Origin: Hevea brasiliensis
Lineage: Eukaryota > Streptophyta > Magnoliopsida > Malpighiales > Euphorbiaceae
DNA length: 64,000 nt
Direction of reading: 5' to 3'
Assembly (NCBI RefSeq): GCF_030052815.1
Contig: NC_079507.1
Coordinates: 15,460,141 to 15,524,140, forward strand
How positions within the stretch are numbered: the first letter of the stretch is position 1; the number at the start of each line of letters is the position of its first letter. Of the stretch, positions 37,542 to 48,156 are shown piece by piece. The notes below the pieces were generated by a model, which saw nothing but the letters and a program-made list of their open reading frames with translations, was not told where the DNA came from and did no database searches. The translations under genes and the position numbers were made by a program.

Positions 37542-40500
37542 TGTAACACCCCTCACTCGTCTACAGTGTAGCCGAGCAAGGCGTGCTACACAGCGTGCCG
37601 GAGCACCTAGTATGTGATTATCTCATTTTCTGAACTCAATTTGATTTAAGATGTCTTTTATGTAATATTCATACCATGCTGATACTACTTTCATACTTTA
37701 ATAAAATCAGTGTTTCAAAAATGGTAATAGAAATCTGGCAAGGTGCCATCTTTATTTCGGACAAACTGTCTTTCCAAACTTGTTAAAAACAGTTCAATAT
37801 GATAATATCAAAATCTCAACTATTTCACAGTCTCAATATTTCAACACAGTCTATTGATTTTTACAATATTTAAATAGTTTTAAAATACAATCCATTATAA
37901 CTTAAATACATTCAAATACTCTCCACATAAAGTTATATGTACAAATTATTACAAACCTTAAAGTTTTAGAATATACAAAATTACATAACAAAATATCAAA
38001 ATACAACTGATAGTCATTACACAAGATCCTAAGTCCTACCATGTATGCAGTGTAGTGCAGATGACTCTGGACTCCTGTGCAGATCTAATGTCTCACCTGA
38101 TCATAGGTCTGCTGGGCTCCCCAGCTGTGTTTCCAATACCTACGCGTTATAAAAGCAACGCGCTAAGCAATTTTGCTTAATGGTGACAAATATAAAGAAA
38201 TATACTCTAAAATAAAGTAAATGCATTGTTTATGAATTTGTGACATCGATATTCTTTACAGTTGTTGATTCTACTTTTATTTGCTAACCTTTCAGTTTTA
38301 CTAATTTCAGTGGTGCTGTATCTAAATAAATTGAATTTAGCTATTTAAATTTAATAATGCTTAAATTAACTGCCTGTGTAGCCTATGTACTGACCAGACT
38401 GGATAAACGGATATACTGGCACTGGGTACCTAGTACCTCGGGTCGTCACACCATCGGTCATAAAAGTGTCTCTCAGTGTGCAAACAGTGTGGCTAAAAAG
38501 CCATATAGTCAATCTGGCGATAAGCCAAGTATAATAAAACAATGCATATAGCCATAGGCTATTAAAGTCACAGTGCGGCATAATATGCTGTAAAAACACA
38601 GTATGGCATAAAGTCATTTATAGAACAGCTTTCAGAATCCTATTGGCATGCCAAACTATCCAAACTAGTTAACTAGGCAAACTAGGGCACATTACAAATT
38701 AATTGTTTAATTCCTCATTTTTTTGAGTTTGCTAGTTATCATGTAATTCACAAGTCAATGTAAATGTTGACCTTTTTAGGTAATATGAATAAGTTGATTC
38801 TAGCATCAACATATCATAATTTGTAATTCTATATGTTGCCAATATAGTGCAATTTACCATTTTTACAAGTTGGCATTCATTGCCAAACTACTTCAAGCAT
38901 CATTGTATGTAAATGTCAAATTTTCAGTTTTAGTGTGCTAGATTGGTCAGCTTAATGTCTTATTTCTCTTAGTTTTTAGCTTTTGGTCAAAAAAGAAAAA
39001 TTGTAGCTCCATCTCTTATTGAACCTTTGGCAAAATTTCATGTCATTCTGAGTTGTATAGACCAAGATATGGTCAATTTACTAAAGCTGGACAGATTGCA
39101 CCTTCAGTGCAAATTTTGGTCAATTTTAGGTCACATTTAGTTCTGGCAGTTTTAGTACCCAAACTTGTGCAAGCTATTTGACTTGGTTATGGCTATTTTT
39201 GGGCTTTGGTGCCCTCATAAGAATTGTAGATCTTTGTCTAAGCTATCCATGGTAAAAATTTTAGGTCAATTGGACCGGTTTTGAGTGAGTTATGGTCATC
39301 CTAATGACTAAAGTTCATATAGTAAAAAATTTAGGTTTGCAATGTTGCCATTCCGGATTTGGTCATTTTTAAGGTCAGTTTCTATGCAAAATTTTGGTAA
39401 CATTTCTCCATGAAAGTTGGCATATTTGGTGTCTAGTTTCACCCTCCATTGGCCTCATACCAATTGGGTTCACAATTTTGCACTTATAACCTAATTTAGG
39501 TACTGCCAACACAAACAACCTGCATTTGAACATTACACTTCTAATTTCTTCAATATTCAATCATGGCACTTCTGTATATATTGTACACAATTCTAGTAAG
39601 CATTTTGGGCAGAACATTCAAGTGCTCAATGCACACAATACACCATTAAATTTCAACATTTACTTCAACCCAAATTCAATGTACATTAACACTTATATTA
39701 TACATACACTTCCATGGCAATTACACAAACTGCCCACAATTCAACACCATTATATTTCATTAATAAATTTCATAAACTCACACATAAATTCATGATATTT
39801 AAGGCAGCCCAACATGGCAGTTTACTAAAGCATCAAAGTCCCACTTTCAAACTCTTAATCCAAGCACTAATATGCACATACTTGGGCATTAACCTACTAA
39901 AACTTCCATTTGAGTTAATCAACCTTAAATCCCATCCATTAGAGGAAAGAAAAACTCAACCACAACAAACTTTCATGGCTGTCGAAAATGGACAAGTTCA
40001 TATCTAAATATTTTCTTCCTTTCTCTTCACCAAATTACTCATCTCAACCTAAACACAAGGTTTATTAAAGCTAGGGAGAATATTTGGACACTTACACTTT
40101 TGGAGCTTGTTAAAACTTCACCAAATCTCTTCCTTTTTGTTCCCAATATCTTCCCCAAGGTGAGTAGGCAAGCTTTAATGAAGGATCCAAGTGGAAATGA
40201 TGGCTTGATGATGGAGAGAGGAAGCTTCATGCATGGGCGGCAATGGTGGTTTCATGGAGATTCCATTTTGGCAAGATGAAGTTTGATGAAGAAGAAGATG
40301 ATAATGAGTGTAATCTACTATCCCAAGGTCCTATATGTCTCCCTAATTAAGAGTTAGTGGAGCACTAAACTCATTTTTAATGTTTAATTATTTCAAGTTT
40401 CCTTATTTGCTCATTTATCTCATTTTTTTCATTACTTAAATAATGTATCACAATTTAATTTTTCATGACATTTCTAAAGTGTAATATCATTTATTTTTAA

Positions 40501-40971
40501 TGGAAATTGAGGTCAAAAGGGAACTCTAGGTGTCAAATTACCAAAATGCCCCTCTTCGGATTGTATTCCTGATTTTTCAGTAACACCGATTTTTGTCTGT
40601 TTCTCGATTTTTTATTTTTCTTTGTATTAATTTATTAATTTTTCTTTGATAATTCTAGTGTCAATAATATTTCAATAAACCTTTACTTACGTATCAAAAT
40701 TTAATTTCGAGGGTTCCCCAAGGTCTTGGGGTCGGCAACGGCCTTCCCGGTGCAGTCACTCATCGCTGCGGTGTCAGCTCGTTTAACTTAGTTTCATTTT
40801 CTCTCTTTTATTTTTCTTTAATTTTTCTTGTATTTTCTTTTTAGTTATTTCATCAATATATGTCTGTTCACTATCACCAAAGTGTAGTTCCAGACATCCT
40901 GACTTGCCCGGACTGACATTATGTCACCGGAGCAACATAACGTACAGAACACGTACAGTGGGGATGTTACA
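37542..40971 (-). repeat. Element Z 3' LTR
   Basis: 3,430 bp, TGTAACACC...GGATGTTACA. Homology to the other Gypsy LTRs is patchy but includes the ACGCG-hairpin block (38163-38180) and the TGGCATGCCAAACTATCCAA block near 38,645. Other small ORFs inside have no recognisable product. Confidence 0.9.
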
Positions 40972-40984
40972 ACTCTTCCCCTCT
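40972..40984 (-). other. Polypurine tract of element Z
   Basis: On the minus strand AGAGGGGAAGAGT directly before the LTR, identical to Y, W and A unit 2 even though the LTR family differs. Confidence 0.8.
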
Positions 40985-41739
40985 AAATAAAAATTTCATC
41001 CTTGAAATTTACCTGATGTGAAGGGAACTGTTGCCTCATTGTCTTCTTGCTCTCCCATATTGCCTCTTCCGTGTTGTGGTGCCTCCATAGGATTTTCACT
41101 AGTCGAATTGTCTTATTTCTAAGCTCTTTTACCTCTCGTGCCAAGATTTTAATCGGTTCTTCTTCATATGTCAGGTCAGGTTGTACCACAACTTCTTCTG
41201 CTGAGATGACATGTAAAAGATCTGATCTGTATCTTCTGAGCATTGAGACATGGAACACGTTATGTATCTTGTCCAGCTCAGGTGGTAAGGCTAATCTATA
41301 GGTTACTGGTCCCACACGATCAATAACTTTATATGGGCCAATGAACCTAGGGCTTAATTTTCCCTTTTTCCCAAATCTCAACATTTTCTTCCACGGTGAT
41401 ACTTTGAGAAATACTTCTCGCCAACTTCATACTCAAATCCTTTTTTTTTTTTAAGTCAACATAAGATTTCTGTCGGACTGAGGCAACTTTCAAATTGGCC
41501 TTTATCAGTTTCACCTTTTCCTCTGCCTGTTTTATTAGGTTTGGCCCCACTAGTTTATCTTCACCCAATTTAGTATAATATACAGGTGTTCTGCATTTTC
41601 TCCCATACAGTGCTTCGTAGGGTTCCATTTGTATGCTAGCTTGATAGCTATTGTTGTATACAAATTCTGCTAGTGGAAGGTATTTGTCCCAGCTTCTCTC
41701 AAATTCAATAACACAACTCCTCAACATATCCTCGAGGAC

Positions 41740-41817
41740 CTATCACATATATTCGGTTATTATTATTATTATTATCAGTTTATTGTTTGCAATAACTCAA
41801 TGAGTTTCAAATTTTAC
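41740..41817 (-). other. Putative GT-AG intron in Z integrase (78 nt)
   Basis: On the minus strand, starting at 41817, the sequence reads CAG then GTAAAATTTG, and ends TGTGATAG before GTCCTCGAG. It is 78% A+T by my count and holds a branch-like CTGAT 35 nt from the 3' end. In frame it would hit TGA after six codons. Removing it joins SERIIQ to VLEDM exactly as in uninterrupted element H (1492/1493). The homologous place in Y and both A units has a related insert. At 78 nt it is near the short end for plant introns. Splicing itself is inferred. Confidence 0.7.
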
Positions 41818-44677
41818 CTGGATTATTCTTTCTGACTGTCCATCCGTCTGAGGATGAAAAGTCATACTAAAATGGAGTTGTGTGCCCAAGGATTCTTGTA
41901 ATGGAAAGCAAAATTCCATGTAGTCTAACTATCTCACTGATGTATAATTCTGCTAGCTTTTCCAGTGAGTGGTCAATTCTGACTATCAGAAAATGTGCTG
42001 ACTTGGTCAACCTATCCACAATCACCCATACTGCATCATGCTTCTTCTGAGTGAGAGGTAGACCACTGACAAAGTCCATAGTGACTCGGTCCCATTTCCA
42101 TTCAGGTATGTTTATGAGCTGTAACAAACCTGATGGAACTTGATGTTCTGCTTTGACTTGTTGACATGTCAAGCATCTAATTACAAAGTCAGCTATGTCC
42201 TTCTTCATACCTAGCCACCAGTATCGAAGTTTCAGGTCATGGTACATTTTTGTGCTTCCTGGGCACATAGCATACACACTGTTATGTGCTTCTCTCAGAA
42301 TACTAGTTTTTAACTCTTTATCATCTGGTACACATACTCTTTCTTTATAGTACAGGCACCCATTTTCTTTCACTTCATATTCAATTTCCTTCCCCTCAGT
42401 GATTTTGTCCATAACAACCATTAATTTCTCATTTGTCTTCTACCCATCCTGTATCTGTTGTAACAGATTCGGCTTCACTTGCAACTCAGCCAAAATAACT
42501 CCGTTATGAGTTAAGGATAGCTGGGCATTCAGAGATCTTAATGCTACAATAGATTTTCTGCTTAAGGCATCAGCGACTACGTTTGCCTTCCCAGGGTGGT
42601 AGTCAATCACACAATCATAATCTTTCAGGAATTCAACCCATCGCTTCTGTCTCAAATTATGTTCCTTCTGGGTTGGCAGATACTTCAGACTCTTATGGTC
42701 TGTGTATAAGTAGCATTTTTCTCTATACAAGTAATACCTCCATATCTTCAATGCGAAGATAATTGCTGCTAACTCTAAATCATGAGTAGGGTAATTCTTT
42801 TCATGTGGCCTTAACTACCTGGAAGCATATTCGACCACTTTCCCTTCTTGCATGAGTACACACCCTAACCCATTATGTGAGGCATCACTATAAACTACAA
42901 AGTCTTTTCCCGACACTGGCTGTATTAACACTGGTGCCTCTGTAAACATAGCCTTTAGCCTCTCAAAACTGGTTTGCCACTTGTCATTCTAGTCAAATCT
43001 TCTATAATATCTAGCTAACCCCAAGAAACTTCTGATCTTAGTTATTTTTCTGGGAGGCTTCCATTCCATCACTGCTTCAATCTTCTTGGGATCCACTCTA
43101 ATCCCTTCAGCTGATACTACATGTCCAAGGAATGCAATCTCATTCAACTAGAACTCACACTTGGACAATTTAGCATACAATTTCTTCTCTTTTAGAGTCT
43201 ACAGAATAATTCTCAAATGCTCATCATGTTTTGCTTTATCCTTGGAATACACTAGGATGTCATCAATGAAGACCACTACGAACCGATCTAAGTATGGATG
43301 GAAGATACAGTTCATAAGGTCCATGAATGCTGCTGGAGCATTTGTTAACCCAAATGGCATCACCAAGAATTCATAATGCCCATACCGGGTGCTAAATGCA
43401 GTCTTAGGCACATCTGCATCCTTAACCCTTCGGTGATAATACCCTGATCTGAGATTAATCTTAGAAAACACACCGACTCCCTTCAACTGATCAAACAGAT
43501 CGTCAATTCTAGGCAACGGATACTTGTTCTTCATTGTTACTTTGTTTAACTGTCGGTAGTCAACACATAACCTCTGTGTCCCATCTTTCTTCTTTATAAA
43601 CAGTACCGGAGCTCCCCAGGTGACACACTGGGGTGTATGAACCCCTTATCTAGTAATTCTTGCAGTTGGATTTTTAACTCTTTTAATTCAGCAGGTGCCA
43701 TCCTATATGGAGCAATTGAAATCGAAGTTGTACCCGGCATAATCTCAATAACAAATTCAACTTCTCTTTCTGGTGGCAAACTAGGCAATTCCTTAGAAAA
43801 TACCTCAGAGAAATCCCTTGTTGTGGGAATGTCAAACAAGTTAAGTTTACCCTGCCTAGTGTCAATTACATGTGCCAGATAGGCTTCACACCCTTTTCTC
43901 ATCCATCTCCTTGCAACTGTAGCTGAGATGACATTTGACAAGAAATCTATCCTTTCACCCACAACTGTTATTTCTTCGTTCTCAGCAGTTTTCAGAGAGA
44001 TTCTCTTCAATTTGTAATCTACTATTGCCTGATGATGGGATAACCAATCCATTCCCAAAATCACATCAAACTCTACTGAGAACTCTTTCCCTTGAATCTT
44101 CAATGGACAGCCCTTATACACCTTGTTTACTACCACACTGTGGCCTAGCGGATTTGTGATTAGGATGTCTTGGTCACTTTCCTCTACTGATATTCCCTTT
44201 TCTACGGACAGCTTATGAATGAGTAGATCCAAGATCCACTAATGCATGCACAAAAGTATTATAGAGGAGGAACATACCCTTGATGACATCTGGAGCATCC
44301 TGTTCCTCCTGTGCCCTTATGGCATAGGCTCTGGCTGGTTTTCTACCTTCTGCTCTCTCCACAGACTCTGATACAGATTTCTGTGAAGTACCAGCTACCT
44401 CAGCCTTACCCGGCTCTCTACCCCTTGGAGCTGGAGGGGCAGGCCTAACAATTGATACCGAAGTAGATGTAGCAGTTCTGCGCAAACAATCTCGGATTAG
44501 GTGATCTGTAGACCTACACCGTAAACAAGCACCTATCATCCTCCAACATTCACCCTCATGCCATTTTTGGCAATGTGGGCAAGCAACAGATACTGTTGGG
44601 GCTGGTCCCCTGAACCATGTCCCTGGAGAGCTAGCCACTGAAGGTGTGGACTGGCCTCTCCTCGGTGCAAACTAAGA

Positions 44678-44682
44678 TTTGG
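44678..44682. repeat. Predicted target-site duplication TTTGG (left of Y)
   Basis: The 5 bp before the TGTAACACC edge of element Y. The partner is predicted beyond the right end of Y, outside the window. Confidence 0.45.
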
Positions 44683-45723
44683 TGTAACACCCTCCCGGTA
44701 ACCACTCCGTACATCCTACTGTTCCGGTGACCGGTGTTGGTCCAGACAGCTAGAACGTCCGGAAAAATATTTAAACTAAAGTCAGGAACCATAATTAACT
44801 CAAATATTAATAAGAAACACTTAGTAAAAATTTTAGAAATAAAATACAACCAAGCAAAACGAGCCGGTGCCCAAGCGATGGGTAACCGGAGGGAAGTTGC
44901 GGTTCTCGCAACGAGGAGCCCTAGACCCGGGGGAAAAATTATAAAATAATTTTTGGGACTCTAGAGAAGGGTAATTGAGGTTCCCATGGCATTAGAATGC
45001 CAAGAAAATACCTAGAAAAAATTTTCAATCGGTATAGACGATTTTGACCCGTTAAGCCAAACGGAGGGCATTTTGGTCATTTCGCCTTCCGAGGTGATTT
45101 TTGGCCTACTTGTCCAGTTGAGTAAATAATTAATATAACGTAAAATATGAATAAACATTGCTAGAAATTAAATTGAAAATGAGTAGTGGAGGAAAGAAAA
45201 GAAAATGAGGAAAAAAGGTATTTATGACATCATGGTGATGTCATTAAGAAAACAATGACCAATCAAAATTAAACTATTATTTGACTAACTATTAAAAGAG
45301 ATAAGAGAAGACCAAATTGGAAAAAATTGCAGCAGTCATCCTCCCCAAAACAAACTAGCCGAAACACACTAGAACCCTCATCCATTGATGTTCACTTCAA
45401 ACCTTCAATTCCCTCCTTCATTTCACCCTAAAACCCTAGTTTCCTTTCACTAAAATTTGTCCTAGCACCTTCCATAATCTTTTGGCAGCCAAGAAGAAGA
45501 AAGAAAGTGAAGCTTTCTCAAGCTTGGATTGGCATACAACAAGGTTAGTGCATATATACACTTAAAACTTTTAATTTCTATGTTAAGGACTTGAAACCAA
45601 CAAGTATTTGTGAATGAAATGAACCAAACTCATGTGTATGTCCAATATAGAATTCGGCAGCCCTATTGAAGGTATAGGAATAAGTGTTTTGTTGGTCTTA
45701 AAGTGGACTAAAAATGATGTTGA

Positions 45724-45725
<2 letters not shown>

Positions 45726-45764
<39 letters not shown>
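45726..45764. repeat. (AT)n microsatellite in Y 5' LTR
   Basis: 39 nt of pure AT alternation. The 3' LTR has 35 nt at 63338-63372, so the tract has changed length since insertion. Confidence 0.95.
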
Positions 45765-45766
<2 letters not shown>

Positions 45767-46165
45767 TGATGAATTGGTATGCTAACTAAGGCACCTTGTA
45801 GAAATTATATTGTGAAGCTAGGGTTTTGGGAAGTAAAAATTAGCTTGGCTTATGAAATTGTTAAAGTACATCCTAATGGTCAATTAGTGACCATTTGAAG
45901 GAATTTGACCTTAATTGGGACTGGAATGAAGCATGGCAAAGGGAAGGTGTGTGCTGCCTAGAGGGTGCAGAATGGTGACTGAAAATTCAGTCCAATTACA
46001 CAGCCATAACTTTGGCTGTGTTAGTCCAATTGGTGTTTGGCCAATTGGACATGAAACTAGGTTTATAATGGCACATTTTTGCTGAAGAAACCATGCCCAA
46101 AGGACCAAAGCAAGAGGACCAAAACTTGGCCCCAATCTGGAACCCTGAAACTGATTCTGCAGAAT

Positions 46166-46198
46166 TGGCCAAATGAACAGTAACTGTTCATTTGGCCA
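46166..46198. promoter_or_regulatory. Perfect palindrome in Y 5' LTR (16-bp arms)
   Basis: 16-nt arms read TGGCCAAATGAACAGT and its complement around a single A. It is the longer form of the array A palindrome and is repeated at 63774-63806. The extra arm bases (GGCC) pair perfectly here, whereas in A the outermost positions do not. Confidence 0.55.
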
Positions 46199-47784
46199 TA
46201 ACTCACTGTAGATTTGGTCAATTGACCTGAAATTTTTACATCAACAAGTTAAGACATAGAAAAACAACTTTCATGAAGGAACCTACCCCAAATTATGGCC
46301 AGAACCCATCCAACCAAGTGACTCTAGTTACTGTTCATGCACTGTAGATATGGTAATTTTCTGCAGAATGCACATTCGGCCAGCTTGGGTCTTTGGACCA
46401 TATCTAGAGCTACAAAACTCCAAATGGAGTGATTAAAAAAAGGAAATTCAACTAGACAAAATAAAGAACAACTTTCATGTTTTACATTTCTTCAAATTCC
46501 TACAGTAACAGTGTCCAATGGAACAGTGAAGTTGACTCACCAAAACTGAAAATTCTGCTTGTGTTGAGTTACACTTTGGAATGGTATTAACACTTAATGC
46601 CAACAAGTTTTAAACACCAAATGTGGTATGTTGGGAGTGCCAAAGTCAATGTACACATTTTTATTCTAAAAGTTAACATTTTTGTTGACCAATGATGAAT
46701 AGTGACACCAAAAAATTGAAATTCACAAATTGAAGAATTTAAAAGTTTCAAATGCCCTAGTATACCTAACAAGATTGGTTTGGATAGTTTGGCATGCCAA
46801 TAGGGTTCAGTTAGCGATCGCACATGGCAAAAATGCCATTCTGCGGATTTCATGGCTTTTAGCCATTCTGACTTTGCATTGAGACTTGGCCTTGTGCCTG
46901 AGATTATTTACAGCTTGGTAGCTGTTCTGTTGCACACCGGGTGATGCATATGCGACCGATGGTGTGACGGCCCGAGGTACTAGATACCCAGTGCCAGTTT
47001 ACCCGTTATCCAGTCCAGTCGTCTAGTGTAGGTTACTTGGGCAACCAAATGAATGAAAATGAGCAATGTAGAAGAAATAAATGATATACAAATACATGAC
47101 AAACAAAACATGTACATGCAATACATATTTATATCTGTTATTTCTTGTTATTTTATTATTGCACCACTAAGCATTATTGCTTAGCGCGTTGCTTTTGCCA
47201 CGCGTAGGTACTGGAGATCCTGATCGTGAGCCCAGTAGACCACAGACTGGGTGAATCCATCCTGCAGTTCTGCGCAGTGTCCGTGTCACCTCACTACCTG
47301 CAGTGCATTGGTAGGGCACTAGGTGTCATTTTGTCATTTTGATATTTTGTAGCAGATTTTTACTTTTTCATATGTATTTGAACTCATGTAATATATTTTG
47401 ATGTCCATGTAAATAATGAAAGTTATGACTATGAATGCAAAATTTGAGCATGTATTTATCGCTTGTATATGAGAAATGGATGTTTGTGAAATGAAAAGAT
47501 TATTGAGAATTTGCTATTGAGAAATATTGTTGAGATTTTGGATATTGGAGTTTGAGATGATGGAATAAAAATATTGGAAGTGTTTTTAACAAGTTCCGAA
47601 GAACGGTTTTCTCCATTTTTAGCCGGTACTCCGCCGGATTTTCTTTAAAATTTTCGGAACCTTAAATGAATGATACTTTTGATAAATGGTTTAAATTAAT
47701 TGAGGAATATTAGAGTGTGCCGGTACACCGTGTGGCATTACTTACTCGGGTATACTGTACACGGGTAAGGGGTGTCACATTTAG

Positions 47785-47796
47785 TGGTATCAGAGC
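47785..47796 (+). other. Primer binding site of element Y (tRNA-iMet)
   Basis: TGGTATCAGAGC, 5 nt after the LTR. It fits the 3' end of plant initiator tRNA-Met. Confidence 0.92.
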
Positions 47797-47906
47797 ACGG
47801 TTTAGGCGTTTCTGGGCCTAGATTGAGTCCATACCATGCATTGCATTTGTAAGAGTCGAGGTGACACTAACGCAGATCTGTGTATCCTTCTTATTTTGAA
47901 TAGGAT

Positions 47907-48156
47907 ATGGACCCTTCATCTCAGAGAGCCGTTGAGGAGGAAGTGGAGAGTCATGCTCCACCTGCAGCAGCTGAGACTGGGGGCATGAGAGAATCTGCTC
48001 CGCCAGCTCAAGCAGAGCCTGCTCAGCCTCCACAGGCCATGTTTCAGCAAATGGCTGACTTCTTTAGACAAATGGCCGGGGTAATGCCAGCACCACCACC
48101 ACCACCACCAGCTCCACAACAGAAATCACACCTGGAAAGGCTAAGGAAGTTTGGAG
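47907..48156 (+). pseudogene. Element Y gag N-terminus (interrupted by C2)
   Basis: 83 intact codons from MDPSSQRAVE to LRKFG, with an acidic start and the MPAPPPPPPAP run, plus one base of codon 84. That codon is completed by the first two bases after C2 and its TSD (57731-57732), giving continuous frame into AVDFYGKRE. The start is chosen because W and the A units have an equivalent Met at the same place, about 110 nt after the PBS. The gene was open here before C2 arrived. Confidence 0.92.
48152..48156. repeat. Target-site duplication TGGAG (left of C2)
   Basis: The last 5 bp of Y before C2, repeated at 57726-57730. Confidence 0.92.

Larger units (their letters stand above)
37542..44682 (-). 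mobile_element. Gypsy element Z (3' LTR to gag; cut by Y)
   Basis: Minus-strand chromovirus inserted in the C1 LTR. Has a complete 3' LTR (37542-40971), a PPT, and gag-pol from chromodomain to the gag linker, where element Y interrupts it at 44683. The rest of gag, the PBS and the 5' LTR lie right of the window. Proteins are close to Y, but the LTR is a different family. Confidence 0.92.
40983..44682 (-). pseudogene. Element Z gag (partial)-pol, frameshifted
   Basis: Minus strand from 44682. The gag linker and two zinc knuckles are in 44213-44638: first C-X2-C-X3-H-X3-C, then C-X2-C-X4-H-X4-C. The protease region has DLGST (44213-44232, with the following PR body from 44232). The PR-RT linker and RT N-terminus are in 43594-44232, and RT with FIDDILVYS in 43199-43534. 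RNase H is at 42440-42751. Integrase zinc finger and core are in 41867-42421 ([21 protein letters not shown]). The remainder of the core with the catalytic Glu (GQSER) is near 41825-41850, followed by the 78-nt intron-like insert, then VLEDM and the rest (41347-41727). GPY motif and chromodomain are in 40983-41384. A handful of frameshifts and stops break it; the catalytic Glu is intact. Confidence 0.9.
44683..47779 (+). repeat. Element Y 5' LTR
   Basis: 3,097 bp, TGTAACACC...GGTGTCACA. Its first 1.7 kb aligns with 62295-64000 with about 20 substitutions by eye and a 39 versus 35 nt (AT)n run, so Y is fairly young. Carries the 33-nt palindrome (46166-46198) and the hairpin (47167-47184). Confidence 0.95.
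44683..48156 (+). mobile_element. Gypsy element Y, 5' part (left of insertion C2)
   Basis: 5' LTR, PBS and first 83 codons of gag of the best preserved Gypsy here. It is broken at 48156 by Copia C2 and resumes at 57731 after the TSD. It inserted in the gag linker of element Z. Confidence 0.95.

Noticed and set aside
37542..40971. Unique intergenic DNA between C1 and the Z coding region
   Set aside because: It has LTR edges, a following PPT and the family hairpin, so it is the Z 3' LTR.
45726..45764. AT repeat as a possible fragile site or promoter element
   Set aside because: A simple microsatellite that changes length between the two Y LTRs; nothing else supports a function.
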